A DNA stretch of 64,000 bases, from positions 1 to 64,000 of the forward strand of contig JAFSXU010000043.1 in assembly GCA_017443895.1 (NCBI GenBank), read 5' to 3'. How positions within the stretch are numbered: position 1 is the stretch's first letter; each line of letters opens with the position of its first letter. The stretch comes from Clostridia bacterium (GTDB taxonomy: Bacteria; Bacillota; Clostridia; UBA1381). A model generated the notes under the pieces. The model was not told where the DNA came from. It worked only from the letters and a program-made list of their open reading frames with translations, and ran no database searches. Shown here piece after piece: positions 1-8,204 of this stretch. The position numbers were made by a program, and so were the translations under genes.

Positions 1-94
1 CACAATAACTTAGTTGGTGTTCTCGCATATCCAGTATAACAGATAATTTGAATTCGGGCGAGTATTTTCTGTAAATTTTACCTTTCTTTCCCAT
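1..94 (-). CDS. IS3-family transposase OrfA, N-terminal fragment (window edge)
   Basis: Partial gene cut by the window edge; 31 codons are visible. The peptide begins MGKKGKIYRKYSPEFKLSV, the usual opening of the helix-turn-helix OrfA protein of IS3-family elements, which binds the element ends. The start at 94 follows GGAGGT (minus strand, 110-105) at about 10 bases. OrfB, the DDE integrase part, would lie outside. Whether the full gene is intact cannot be seen. Confidence 0.72.
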   Translation of the reverse strand, partial: MGKKGKIYRKYSPEFKLSVILDMREHQLSYC

Positions 95-101
95 AAAAAT
101 A

Positions 102-135
102 TGCACCTCCAAAAGTGTCTAACTTTTGGGGTGCA
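102..135 (-). repeat. Hairpin over the IS end and transposase ribosome binding site
   Basis: Bases 102-115 and 123-135 form an almost perfect inverted repeat (arm TGCACC-CCAAAAG, one extra base on one side, 7-base loop). The GGAGGT of the transposase start lies entirely inside one arm. In a transcript entering from outside, the hairpin would hide the ribosome binding site. Confidence 0.6.
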
Positions 136-166
136 TATCATCACAACACATCCTTTTTTTGAAGCT

Positions 167-1027
167 CTATTCTGTTACTCCGCCCTCTACTACAAGGCTC
201 TCCTCATAATCTGCGCCGTAAGTATCTGTCAAGGTTTCCTCATAATCCTTATGGAAGAACTGCTCCTCGCCAAGCGCCTTTATTTCATCATTTATCCAAT
301 TTAATAATGTTTCATTACCCTTTGAAACAGCAGGTGCAATCGTATCATGCGAGCCAAGCTCAGGAATACCTACAGTATAGCCCGGATTTTGAAGTGCAAA
401 AGCTATAACCTCTGTATTGTCATTTGCCCATGCAACACCGTTACCGTTTTCAAGTGCATTCTTTGCGGTTGCATATGAGTCAAACTTAACAAGGCTTATT
501 TCAGGGTTGTTTTGAGTTAAATATGTTTCTGCCGTTGTGCCTGAAATTACAATTACCTTATCATCGGCTGTAAGTTCTGATAAATCCTTAATTACCCTGC
601 TATCGGGCGATACAACGCCCAATGCAACATTCATATACGGAAGCGCAAAATCAACTTCTTCGGCACGCTCCGGTGTTACGGTGAAGTTTGCAAGAATCAC
701 ATCAACCTTCCCTGTCTGCAAGTACTCAATTCTGTTTGCTGCCTCTGTTGATACAAAATTAACCTTTACGCCCAAATCCTCAGCCAAGCGGTTTGCAAAA
801 TACACATCATAGCCCTGATACTCACCGTTTTCATCAACATAACCAAACGGGTTCTTATCAGAGAACACGCCGATATTTATTTCACCCGATGCCTTAATCT
901 CGTCAAGTGTACGGAAAATATCGCCCGAACCGGTCTTTGCGCTTTCCTTACCGCCTCCGCACGATACAAGAGCCAGCATCATTACAGCCGACAGCACAAG
1001 CGCTAACACTTTTTTAAAACTCTTCAT
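167..1027 (-). CDS. Polar amino acid ABC transporter, substrate-binding lipoprotein
   Basis: Extracellular solute-binding protein of family 3 (SBP_bac_3), which captures a polar amino acid and hands it to the membrane permeases. The first 23 residues form a lipoprotein signal ending in LVSCGGG, with Cys23 as the lipidation site. The mature part has the two-lobed family pattern, including the stretch around GYDVYFANRLAEDLG and the inner NFTVTPERAEEVDF. Length 286 is normal. It is the last gene of a four-gene operon with two permeases and an ATPase. Relatives carry cystine, glutamate, glutamine or arginine; the substrate cannot be decided here. Confidence 0.9.
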   Translation of the reverse strand: MKSFKKVLALVLSAVMMLALVSCGGGKESAKTGSGDIFRTLDEIKASGEINIGVFSDKNPFGYVDENGEYQGYDVYFANRLAEDLGVKVNFVSTEAANRIEYLQTGKVDVILANFTVTPERAEEVDFALPYMNVALGVVSPDSRVIKDLSELTADDKVIVISGTTAETYLTQNNPEISLVKFDSYATAKNALENGNGVAWANDNTEVIAFALQNPGYTVGIPELGSHDTIAPAVSKGNETLLNWINDEIKALGEEQFFHKDYEETLTDTYGADYEESLVVEGGVTE

Positions 1028-1060
1028 TTTCTTTTACCTCTTTTCCTTATTATTTTTATA

Positions 1061-1822
1061 TCATTTGCTACTGTCCTTAACAGCATCAAATTCAAACATA
1101 TTCAAAAATTGCTTTGCCCTCTCGGTTTTTGGGTTTTCAAAAAATTCACAAGGCTTTGCCTCCTCAATAATATGTCCGCCGTCTAAGAATATAACTCTAT
1201 CGGCAACCGCCTTTGCAAACTGCATCTCATGAGTTACAATAAGCATTGTTCTTCCCTGCTTTGCAAGGCTTAACATTACATCTAAAACCTCTCTTACCAT
1301 TTCAGGGTCAAGCGCCGCCGTCACCTCGTCAAACAGTAAAATTTCAGGGTGCATACACAGCGCTCTGACTATTGCAATACGCTGTTTCTGACCGCCCGAT
1401 AACTCCCTTGGATAACTGTTTTCCTTGTCCGCAAGACCTATTCTTTCAAGCAATGCTCTTGCCTCGGCTATAACCTCGCTTTTATTTCGCTTTTGTACCT
1501 TTAACGGTGCAAGCAATATATTGTCCATAACGCTAAGATGCGGAAACAGGTCATAGCTTTGGAAAACCATTCCTATCTTTTCACGAAGCTTTGGCAGGTT
1601 TTTACTGTCCTTTTTAATCTCCTCACCCTCAAGATATATATGTCCTTCCTGTATTCCCTCAAGGGCGTTTATACATCTTAGCAGTGTGGATTTTCCGCAA
1701 CCGCTCGGACCTACAATTACAATTACCTCGCCCTGATATACACTAAGGCTCAAATCGTCTAAGATAATATTATCGCCAAACGATTTTTTTATATGTTCAA
1801 TCTTTAAAATCTCATTTTCCAT
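1061..1822 (-). CDS. Polar amino acid ABC transporter ATPase (GlnQ type)
   Basis: Cytoplasmic ATP-hydrolysing subunit of the amino acid importer. It shows Walker [10 protein letters not shown], signature LSGGQKQR, Walker B ILLFDE and the switch histidine in VTHEM. The frame is open four codons further upstream to a GTG at 1834, but the ATG at 1822 overlaps the permease stop (TAATG) and sits about 12 bases after GAAAGG, so I chose it (253 residues). It lies between the second permease and the binding protein and is surely co-transcribed with both. Confidence 0.93.
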   Translation of the reverse strand: MENEILKIEHIKKSFGDNIILDDLSLSVYQGEVIVIVGPSGCGKSTLLRCINALEGIQEGHIYLEGEEIKKDSKNLPKLREKIGMVFQSYDLFPHLSVMDNILLAPLKVQKRNKSEVIAEARALLERIGLADKENSYPRELSGGQKQRIAIVRALCMHPEILLFDEVTAALDPEMVREVLDVMLSLAKQGRTMLIVTHEMQFAKAVADRVIFLDGGHIIEEAKPCEFFENPKTERAKQFLNMFEFDAVKDSSK

Positions 1823-2499
1823 TATGTATTCCACTTCCTTTCAAGATACTTTGCAAGCATACTTATCGGCCAGCAAGCAATAAAATACAGTAAAAATACC
1901 GTTAGGTACACTCCAAATGCTGAGTTTGGACTTACCATTCTGTTTGCTTCTATAATCTGCTGTGCAACCTTCAAAACCTCTACAACTCCGATAAGCAGTA
2001 TCAGACTAGTTGTTTTAATCATTCGGGTTATAAGGTTTATGGAAAGAGGAATAAGACGCCGTACAGTCTGCGGAATTATAATATACAAATACACCTGTAA
2101 TTTTGTAAGTCCCAATGCAGAGCCCGACTCATACTGATGCTTCGGTATGGAAATCAGCGCACCTCGCACCAAATCGCTCATTTCGGCCGTTCCCCACATC
2201 GCAAAAACTATCACAGACGCCGTTTCGCCTTTTAAATCCCAACCCCATACACGGGTTGTTTCAAAGAACACTATAAACAACAATACCATTTGTGGCATTA
2301 TTCGTATAAATTCAAGGTATACCCGCAAAATTCCACGAATTACCTTGTTTTTTGATGTCATAAGCATTCCTAAAATTATTCCCAGTGGTATGCTTATCGC
2401 CACCGATATAATGCTTATTTTGAGCGCTACCCAAAGTCCGCCCAAGAGCCTTACCATATTCTTACCCTTAAAGAGTACATCAAGCCCCAAAGCCTGCAT
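1822..2499 (-). CDS. Polar amino acid ABC transporter permease
   Basis: Integral membrane subunit of the HisM/GlnP family (225 residues). It has several hydrophobic segments and the permease loop motif [19 protein letters not shown] that docks to the ATPase. It overlaps the upstream permease gene by about 20 bases and the ATPase gene by one base, so translation is probably coupled. With the neighbouring permease it would form a heterodimeric channel. Confidence 0.92.
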   Translation of the reverse strand: MQALGLDVLFKGKNMVRLLGGLWVALKISIISVAISIPLGIILGMLMTSKNKVIRGILRVYLEFIRIMPQMVLLFIVFFETTRVWGWDLKGETASVIVFAMWGTAEMSDLVRGALISIPKHQYESGSALGLTKLQVYLYIIIPQTVRRLIPLSINLITRMIKTTSLILLIGVVEVLKVAQQIIEANRMVSPNSAFGVYLTVFLLYFIACWPISMLAKYLERKWNT

Positions 2500-3139
2500 A
2501 TCTTAACCTCCTTTCCAATACGCTTCCCAGTATTGAAATTGGAAGAAGTATTATTAAATAAAATACAACAAGCAAGAACAAGCACTCTGTTGTTTTATAA
2601 TAAAGCCCGATAAGGTCCTTTGCGGTAAACATTAAATCCATTAAGCTTATGGCGCTAAACACGCTTGTTTCTTTAAGCAAAAATATTATATTTGCCATAA
2701 ACGCAGGAACGCTTATAGACACCGCCTGCGGTAATATTACATATCTCATGGTTTTTGCACGGCTAAGCCCTAAGCTATACGCACTCTCGGTCTGGATTTT
2801 ATCCACAGCCTCAAGTCCGCTTCTGAATGCTTCCGCCATATAGCTTCCGCCCAAAAACGCAAGGCCTACAACTCCGCACACCTCGGCATCAACCGATACC
2901 CCAACCTTTGGCAAGCCGTAATATATAAAGAACAATTGTACCAAAAGCGGTGTGTTTCGGCTTAATTCTATGTACACTGCAACTATTCTCTTTAAAACAG
3001 GCACTCTATAGTATGCAATAACTGCACATATTGCCCCTACCAAAATTGCAAAGACAATACCCAAAACGCCAAGCCTTAAAGTAAGCCATGCCGCTTTTTT
3101 GTACAAAGGAATATATTTAAAAATTACATCCCAATTCAT
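2480..3139 (-). CDS. Polar amino acid ABC transporter permease, first gene of the operon
   Basis: Second HisM/GlnP-type permease (219 residues), with the docking loop around SAYSLGLSRAKTMRYVILPQ. It is the promoter-proximal gene of the permease-permease-ATPase-binding protein operon. The start at 3139 follows a GGGGGAAATT stretch, and a strong sigma-A type promoter lies 60-90 bases upstream. Confidence 0.92.
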   Translation of the reverse strand: MNWDVIFKYIPLYKKAAWLTLRLGVLGIVFAILVGAICAVIAYYRVPVLKRIVAVYIELSRNTPLLVQLFFIYYGLPKVGVSVDAEVCGVVGLAFLGGSYMAEAFRSGLEAVDKIQTESAYSLGLSRAKTMRYVILPQAVSISVPAFMANIIFLLKETSVFSAISLMDLMFTAKDLIGLYYKTTECLFLLVVFYLIILLPISILGSVLERRLRYAGFGA

Positions 3140-3199
3140 AATTTCCCCCTAAACTTTTATTTCCTACAAAAAAACATACGGGAAATTAACATTGTAGGT

Positions 3200-3228
3200 A
3201 TGATAGCATATATTTCCTACTTTGTCAA
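3200..3228 (-). promoter_or_regulatory. Sigma-A promoter of the amino acid ABC operon
   Basis: On the minus strand, TTGACA (3228-3223) and TATCAT (3205-3200) are separated by exactly 17 bases. The sequence GTAGGAAATA occurs twice, inside the spacer (3220-3211) and downstream near 3168-3159, about 52 bases apart. A related GTAGG block lies between them on the other strand. These could be operator half-sites. Confidence 0.7.
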
Positions 3229-3267
3229 TAGGTTTTGTATGATTTTTTTATTATTATTTATTTTACT

Positions 3268-3296
3268 GTGATTTGCCGTTTTTTTAAGCAAATCAC
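3268..3296 (-). terminator. Hairpin downstream of the sortase gene
   Basis: GTGATTTGC (3268-3276) and GCAAATCAC (3288-3296) form a perfect 9-base-pair stem just past the sortase stop codon. The run after it on the minus strand is A-rich rather than T-rich, so it is not a classical intrinsic terminator; it may protect the 3' end. Confidence 0.4.
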
Positions 3297-3323
3297 GCAT
3301 ATAAAGCATATAGTATTTTATTA

Positions 3324-4055
3324 TCATTCAACCTGCTTTGCCACAACAACAAAGCGCTCATTCCGCTTATTATACGAGCAGGTTGAAAGAGTCAGCAATT
3401 TATCGCCGTATTGTGCATCAAAATCCGTATTATACAATGATTTTGACTTTACGGTTTTTATAAAATTATCAAATTCCACCCTATCCATATCAATATATGT
3501 ATAATACGAAAATGCATCGGGCGTTGTATAAAAAGCAGATATTACTCTGTATTTACCTTTTTTATAGAGCGTGTCAAATTCGATTGTGCCAAACTCATCA
3601 AAAAATGATTTTTCATCATATTTGTCAAGCTCGCCAAACATTGACCCGTCACGCATATTATGTGCGTAAATTATAATATTGTCGCTCTGCGGTTTTATTT
3701 TGCACTGGCAGTCCATGAACGGTATTCCGCAATATTTATAGCTTTTATAAAAATCACGGTGCATATAGTAGTCATTATCCCCTGTACGCACCACGGGATA
3801 ATCAATGCTTGTACCCTCTACCTTTAGCCAGCCCGAAAGCTCCTTATTCTCCTCATAGAGCTTTGAATATTCATATAAAACGCCGTTATAGGCATATTCT
3901 GAGCTTTTACTATCAAGCACATTTTCACGAATTTTTGCATACTCGGACTTTGCGCTGTAGCTTTGATACATATAAAATCCAATATATCCCACAGACAGCA
4001 CAAACACAAAAATTAAAAGGAGCTCAAAGACAGTCAGAATTTTTTTCACTATCAT
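3324..4055 (-). CDS. Class B sortase
   Basis: Membrane-anchored cysteine transpeptidase that joins surface proteins to the cell wall. One N-terminal transmembrane helix (about residues 8-30) is followed by the sortase fold. The catalytic residues are visible: His132 in YAHNMRDGSMFG, Cys226 in LSTCSY and Arg234 in ERFVVVAK. Length (243) and the extra helix region fit class B (SrtB). It lies directly downstream of a gene for a protein ending in an NPKTG sorting signal, on the same strand, 18 bases apart, so the two look like an enzyme-substrate pair. Start at ATG 4055, or GTG two codons later, after AGAGGAG. Confidence 0.92.
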   Translation of the reverse strand: MIVKKILTVFELLLIFVFVLSVGYIGFYMYQSYSAKSEYAKIRENVLDSKSSEYAYNGVLYEYSKLYEENKELSGWLKVEGTSIDYPVVRTGDNDYYMHRDFYKSYKYCGIPFMDCQCKIKPQSDNIIIYAHNMRDGSMFGELDKYDEKSFFDEFGTIEFDTLYKKGKYRVISAFYTTPDAFSYYTYIDMDRVEFDNFIKTVKSKSLYNTDFDAQYGDKLLTLSTCSYNKRNERFVVVAKQVE

Positions 4056-4073
4056 CAGCTCCTCTTTTATGTA

Positions 4074-5252
4074 CTAATTATTTTTTCTCTTTCTGTACTC
4101 GATATAAGCCACTGCCATTATCGAAAGAAAAGCAAGCATTATAACCGCAAATACAGGTATGCTATCCCCTGTTTTTGGGTTCGCCTTCAGACTTTGAGCA
4201 GGCTTTACTGTTACCTTTGGCGTAACAGCAGGTCTTAGGGTAGTTTTTGCCGTTGCTTTAGCTGTGGTTACAGGTGCGGGAGTTGTTTTTGAAGGAGTAT
4301 AAGGCTCAAGTTTTACATTTCCGTCAACCTCAACAGTTTCGTTATCCAAAAGGTTTATAACATAATTTTTAACAGCCGTATCTGAATTGTCCTCAGTCGT
4401 AAGCTTTATATTGCTCTTTAAGTAGCCGTCCTTTGTATACACCTTAACTCCGCCGTTTCCGCTCATAAGGTATCTGCCACTGTCTATGTTCTCGCCCACA
4501 ATATATGTACCGCTACTAAGCGTTGCCTCCTTTGGCGCTATGGTTACATTCGGTGTTGTTACCGCATTAGGTGTGTTTGATATATCACCGGTATTGGGCG
4601 CAGTGCTTGTATTAGGTGTTTCGCTTGGCTTTGGTGACGGCGTTGCACCGTCTTTTAAAGTATAGCCGTCAGTTACGATTTCCCATTTTAGGTTTTGGGC
4701 GTCTTTCTTTAGGTCCTTAGCATCGTTGTTTACAGATACTGTAATATCGTATGTCTTGTTTTCCGATGCCTTATCATAGTAATTAAGCGTTAAAAGCTCA
4801 ATATCCTTATATGTATCGGACACATCGGTTTTCTTTGCGTCCTTATAGTTATATACTACCTCGCCGTTGGTTGTTGTTATCAAGAGATTATAATAGTCAA
4901 AAACACTTAACGCATCAGGTGTCGGAGTTGCGCTTAAATTTACCGGTAACTGCTTAGCCGATGTTGGTTTTTCAAGCCTTAAATAAAACTTAACAGGCGT
5001 TGCGTTTACGCTCTCACTTGTTATTCTTATCTCCTGAGTAATGCTATTCTTGTCGGTAAGGTTTTTCAAATTCGTCATAAGTGATGTTATATCACGGGTT
5101 ATTGTAGCCTGTTTATCGGGCGCATATGAAAAACTTATCGTATTTTTGCTTAAATTATTTGTTATTTTAACATTTGAGCTTGCGCCAAACACAGTAAGTG
5201 CCGATGCAAGAGTTAATATTACACTTAATGAAACTGCTGTAAGCTTTTTCAT
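4074..5252 (-). CDS. Cell wall-anchored surface protein with NPKTG sorting signal
   Basis: Secreted protein of 392 residues with an N-terminal signal peptide (to about VFGASS, residue 25). A folded N-terminal part is followed by a Pro/Thr/Ser-rich stretch (about 205-240), a second small domain beginning GTYIVGENIDSGRYLMSG, and a longer TP-rich linker. The C-terminus is a sorting signal: NPKTG at residues 358-362, a hydrophobic helix and the basic tail YRKRKNN. NPKTG resembles the motifs used by class B sortases (NPQTN; S/PPKTG in clostridia), and a class B sortase follows. I placed the start at 5252 after TTGGAGAT, not at the longer frame start 5270. Its ligand or function is unknown. Confidence 0.85.
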   Translation of the reverse strand: MKKLTAVSLSVILTLASALTVFGASSNVKITNNLSKNTISFSYAPDKQATITRDITSLMTNLKNLTDKNSITQEIRITSESVNATPVKFYLRLEKPTSAKQLPVNLSATPTPDALSVFDYYNLLITTTNGEVVYNYKDAKKTDVSDTYKDIELLTLNYYDKASENKTYDITVSVNNDAKDLKKDAQNLKWEIVTDGYTLKDGATPSPKPSETPNTSTAPNTGDISNTPNAVTTPNVTIAPKEATLSSGTYIVGENIDSGRYLMSGNGGVKVYTKDGYLKSNIKLTTEDNSDTAVKNYVINLLDNETVEVDGNVKLEPYTPSKTTPAPVTTAKATAKTTLRPAVTPKVTVKPAQSLKANPKTGDSIPVFAVIMLAFLSIMAVAYIEYRKRKNN

Positions 5253-5331
5253 CAAAACATCTCCAATCATAAATATTCAAAATACATTGTACCACAGTTT
5301 TTTGCATTTGTCATCATATAATTTTAAAATT

Positions 5332-6204
5332 TTAGCCAAATTTTTGAGCAATATATAACCCTGTCATAATAACAATACCGCCGACTATCTGATAACCGCC
5401 CAACAACTCGCCCAAAAAGACCGCACCCAAAGCCGTTGCCGTTACAGGCTCAAAGGTTGACAATATACCTGCGGTCGATGCGCCCTCATACTTGACGCCC
5501 ACCTGAAACATAGGCGTTGCAAGAACGGTTGCAATAAGCGATACAATCCCTGCATAAATCCACGCCTTTTGCGTAAGCTCAAACTGTATGCGGTTTATTG
5601 CCAGTCCAAAAACAAGAGTTGATGCGCTCATTAAAAGCATTACATAAAATGTAAGCTTTATATAGTCCATTTTATCAAGTCCCGATTTATCAAGGTATAT
5701 AACATAAAAGCTATAGAACACACCCGATAAAAGCGCCAAAACCACGCCTATGGTATCGGCTCTTGTTTGTATTCTTACAAACATAAAAATTCCTACCGTT
5801 ACAAGCACAACAGCTACCAGTTTAAAAACCGAAAGTCGTTCATGGTAGATAAATGCCGATACGAAAACTATAACAATGGGATATATAAAATGAAGCGTTG
5901 TGGCAAGTCCTGCCGAGATATAGTCATACGAGAGATACAGTAGCATTATAGGTACGGTACCGCCGAAAATCGAGAGGATTGTTATTTTTGATATTTCACT
6001 TTTACTTAGCGATATTTCTATATTCAGCGACCGCATAAGCACAAATAAAAGCGGTACAGTCATGGCAGCACGCAAAAATGTAAGCGTGATACCGTTTGCA
6101 CCGCCCATATAGGTTATTTTTGCAAAAATTGGTGTCAGACCGTACAAAAACGCTGACACCAAAAGACAAATTTTACCCTTGTTATGTTCAATAATTTTTT
6201 GCAT
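5332..6204 (-). CDS. EamA/DMT family transporter
   Basis: Ten-helix membrane protein of 290 residues, made of two EamA repeats; the second begins near residue 150 (IGVVLALLSGVFYSFYVIYLD). Family members export amino acids, sugars or metabolites; nothing here tells which. The start at 6204 follows AAAGGAG. The 5' leader (6205-6293) carries an imperfect inverted repeat described separately. The same-strand genes upstream (nadE, rarA) are 89 bases away. Confidence 0.87.
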   Translation of the reverse strand: MQKIIEHNKGKICLLVSAFLYGLTPIFAKITYMGGANGITLTFLRAAMTVPLLFVLMRSLNIEISLSKSEISKITILSIFGGTVPIMLLYLSYDYISAGLATTLHFIYPIVIVFVSAFIYHERLSVFKLVAVVLVTVGIFMFVRIQTRADTIGVVLALLSGVFYSFYVIYLDKSGLDKMDYIKLTFYVMLLMSASTLVFGLAINRIQFELTQKAWIYAGIVSLIATVLATPMFQVGVKYEGASTAGILSTFEPVTATALGAVFLGELLGGYQIVGGIVIMTGLYIAQKFG

Positions 6205-6223
6205 CTTGCCTTACTCCTTTTGT

Positions 6224-6271
6224 GTAATGTCATCAAGCTAACTGCATAAATCTTCAGATTGAAAACATTAC
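6224..6271 (-). repeat. Imperfect inverted repeat in the EamA leader
   Basis: GTAATGTCATCAAGCTA (6224-6240) faces TTGAAAACATTAC (6259-6271), so the ends GTAATGT and ACATTAC pair. The first arm matches sequences found upstream of spoVB and mgtE. Confidence 0.4.
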
Positions 6272-6293
6272 TTTTTACAGGACAGGCAAAATA

Positions 6294-8204
6294 TCAAAGC
6301 TTTTCTATTTCGTCCATCCAAATTTTATACGAGGCATCAGACGGCATACGCCAATCGCCTCTGGGAGAAAGTGCAACACTGCCCACCTTCGGACCGTCGG
6401 GAAGGCAGGAACGCTTAAACTGCTGTGTGAAAAATCTTCTGTAAAAAATCTTCATCCAGCCAAGAATGTACTCCCTGTCATACTCGCCCAAAAACGCAAG
6501 CTCTGCAAGCCTTAAAATTTTTGCAGGCTTCATACCAAATCTCATAAGATAATACAGGAAGAAATCATGAAGTACATACGGGCCCACAATATGCTCCGTC
6601 TTTTGTGAAATTTCGCCGTTCTCGGGCGGTAAAAGCTCAGGGCTTACAGGAGTTGCCAATATATCCTCCAAGGTATGCTTTAAAATATCGTTATCCGTTT
6701 TTCTTGCCTCATAGTCTACAAGGTATCTTATAAGGGTTTTTGGAACGCCTGCGTTTACGCCGTACATTGACATATGGTCGCCGTTATAGGTCGCCCAGCC
6801 AAGCGCAAGCTCGGACATATCGCCCGTACCGATTACCATACCGTTGTTTTTATTTGCAATATCCATTAGCACCTGCGTTCTTTCCCTTGCCTGTGCATTC
6901 TCATATGTTACATCATAGAGATTATCAGGCTGTGAAATATCCTTAAAATGCACTCTTACGGCGTCCTTTATATTTATTTCCATTAAGGTTACGCCTAAGG
7001 ATTTTGCAAAGCTTACGGCGTTATTATAAGTCCTGTCGGTTGTGCCAAAGCATGGCATGGTAATTGCAATTATACCGCGCCTGTCAAGCGAAAGCATATC
7101 AAATGCACGGACTGTAACAAGCAGGGCAAGCGTTGAATCAAGCCCTCCGCTTACGCCCACAACCGCACACCTTGAGCCTGTATGATGAAGCCTCTTTTTA
7201 AGCCCCGATGACTGAATAGATAAAATCTGCTCACAGCGTTTTTCACGCATTTTATCATCACTTGGCACAAACGGCGTTTTAGAGAATTTGCGTGTAAGAG
7301 ATGTGTCCTCAAAATCAAACTCAACCTCAACAATCTCATAGCCAAGTGCTGAATTTGAATTATAGGTTGTCACCTTTCTCCTCTCACTTAAAAGTTTTTC
7401 CAAATCAAGCTCTGTATATACGCACTGATTTTTAAATTCCTCCGACCTTGCCAAAATTGTTCCGTTCTCGGCTATTATATTATCGCCCGAAAACACCAAA
7501 TCACCCGTTGATTCGCCATAGCCTGCGCTTGAATACAGGTATGCACAGTAGAGCCTTGCGCTCTGCCCCCTTACAAGCTCGCTCCTGTACTCGTCCTTTG
7601 CGATAAGCTCGTTGCTTGCAGACTGGTTTACAATAACAGTTGCGCCTGCAAGCGCATGATGCGATGATGGGGGTATGGGTGTCCATAAATCCTCGCAAAG
7701 CTCAAGAGCCATAACAAATTTGCTCATATTTTTTGCCCTGAAAAGTATATTTGCGCCAAACGGTACCTTTTTTCCGAACAGGTCAATATATTTAACCTCG
7801 GTATCGCCTTTTTCAAAATATCTGCCCTCGTAAAATTCGGAGTAGTTTGGGATATTGAGCTTTGGTACCAAGCCCTTTACCTCACCGTGATTTATCACCG
7901 CCGCGCAGTTATAGAGCTTGTTATACACAAGCATTGGCACGCCGACAACGGAAACGATGTCTAAATCCTTTGTCTTATCGCATATTTTTGCCAGCGCAAC
8001 CAAAGACGCATCAAGAAGCGTGTTTTGCAAAAACAGCTCTCCGCAGGTATATGCGCTTATACAAAGCTCGGGAAACGCAATCAGCTTTGCGCCGTTTCTT
8101 GAAGCCTCTTTTATGGCATTTATAATATTTTCGCTGTTATATACCGTATCTGCCACTTTTATATCAACCGTTGCAGATGCTACCTTTATAAACCCGTCCT
8201 TCAT
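6294..8204 (-). CDS. nadE: Glutamine-dependent NAD+ synthase
   Basis: Makes NAD+ from nicotinic acid adenine dinucleotide, ATP and glutamine in the cytoplasm. The N-terminal nitrilase-type glutaminase domain (about 1-280) shows Glu in AFPELCIS, Lys in VPKLNIP and Cys in LELCEDLW. The C-terminal synthetase domain has the PP-loop SGGLDSTLAL and GTGDMSELALGW. Length 636 is normal for the two-domain form. Its start overlaps the rarA stop by 4 bases (ATGA), so it is translationally coupled to rarA. Confidence 0.96.
   Translation of the reverse strand: MKDGFIKVASATVDIKVADTVYNSENIINAIKEASRNGAKLIAFPELCISAYTCGELFLQNTLLDASLVALAKICDKTKDLDIVSVVGVPMLVYNKLYNCAAVINHGEVKGLVPKLNIPNYSEFYEGRYFEKGDTEVKYIDLFGKKVPFGANILFRAKNMSKFVMALELCEDLWTPIPPSSHHALAGATVIVNQSASNELIAKDEYRSELVRGQSARLYCAYLYSSAGYGESTGDLVFSGDNIIAENGTILARSEEFKNQCVYTELDLEKLLSERRKVTTYNSNSALGYEIVEVEFDFEDTSLTRKFSKTPFVPSDDKMREKRCEQILSIQSSGLKKRLHHTGSRCAVVGVSGGLDSTLALLVTVRAFDMLSLDRRGIIAITMPCFGTTDRTYNNAVSFAKSLGVTLMEINIKDAVRVHFKDISQPDNLYDVTYENAQARERTQVLMDIANKNNGMVIGTGDMSELALGWATYNGDHMSMYGVNAGVPKTLIRYLVDYEARKTDNDILKHTLEDILATPVSPELLPPENGEISQKTEHIVGPYVLHDFFLYYLMRFGMKPAKILRLAELAFLGEYDREYILGWMKIFYRRFFTQQFKRSCLPDGPKVGSVALSPRGDWRMPSDASYKIWMDEIEKL

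Larger units (their letters stand above)
1..136 (-). mobile_element. IS3-family element, one end only
   Basis: The minus strand carries an end motif reading TGCACCCCAAAAGTTAGACA (about 135-116), typical of the terminal repeats of IS3-family (IS150-like) elements. It is followed at once by a Shine-Dalgarno sequence and the start of an OrfA-type transposase reading out of the window. The element lies about 30 bases past the stop codon of the amino acid binding protein gene. The other end and any target duplication are outside the window. Confidence 0.72.
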
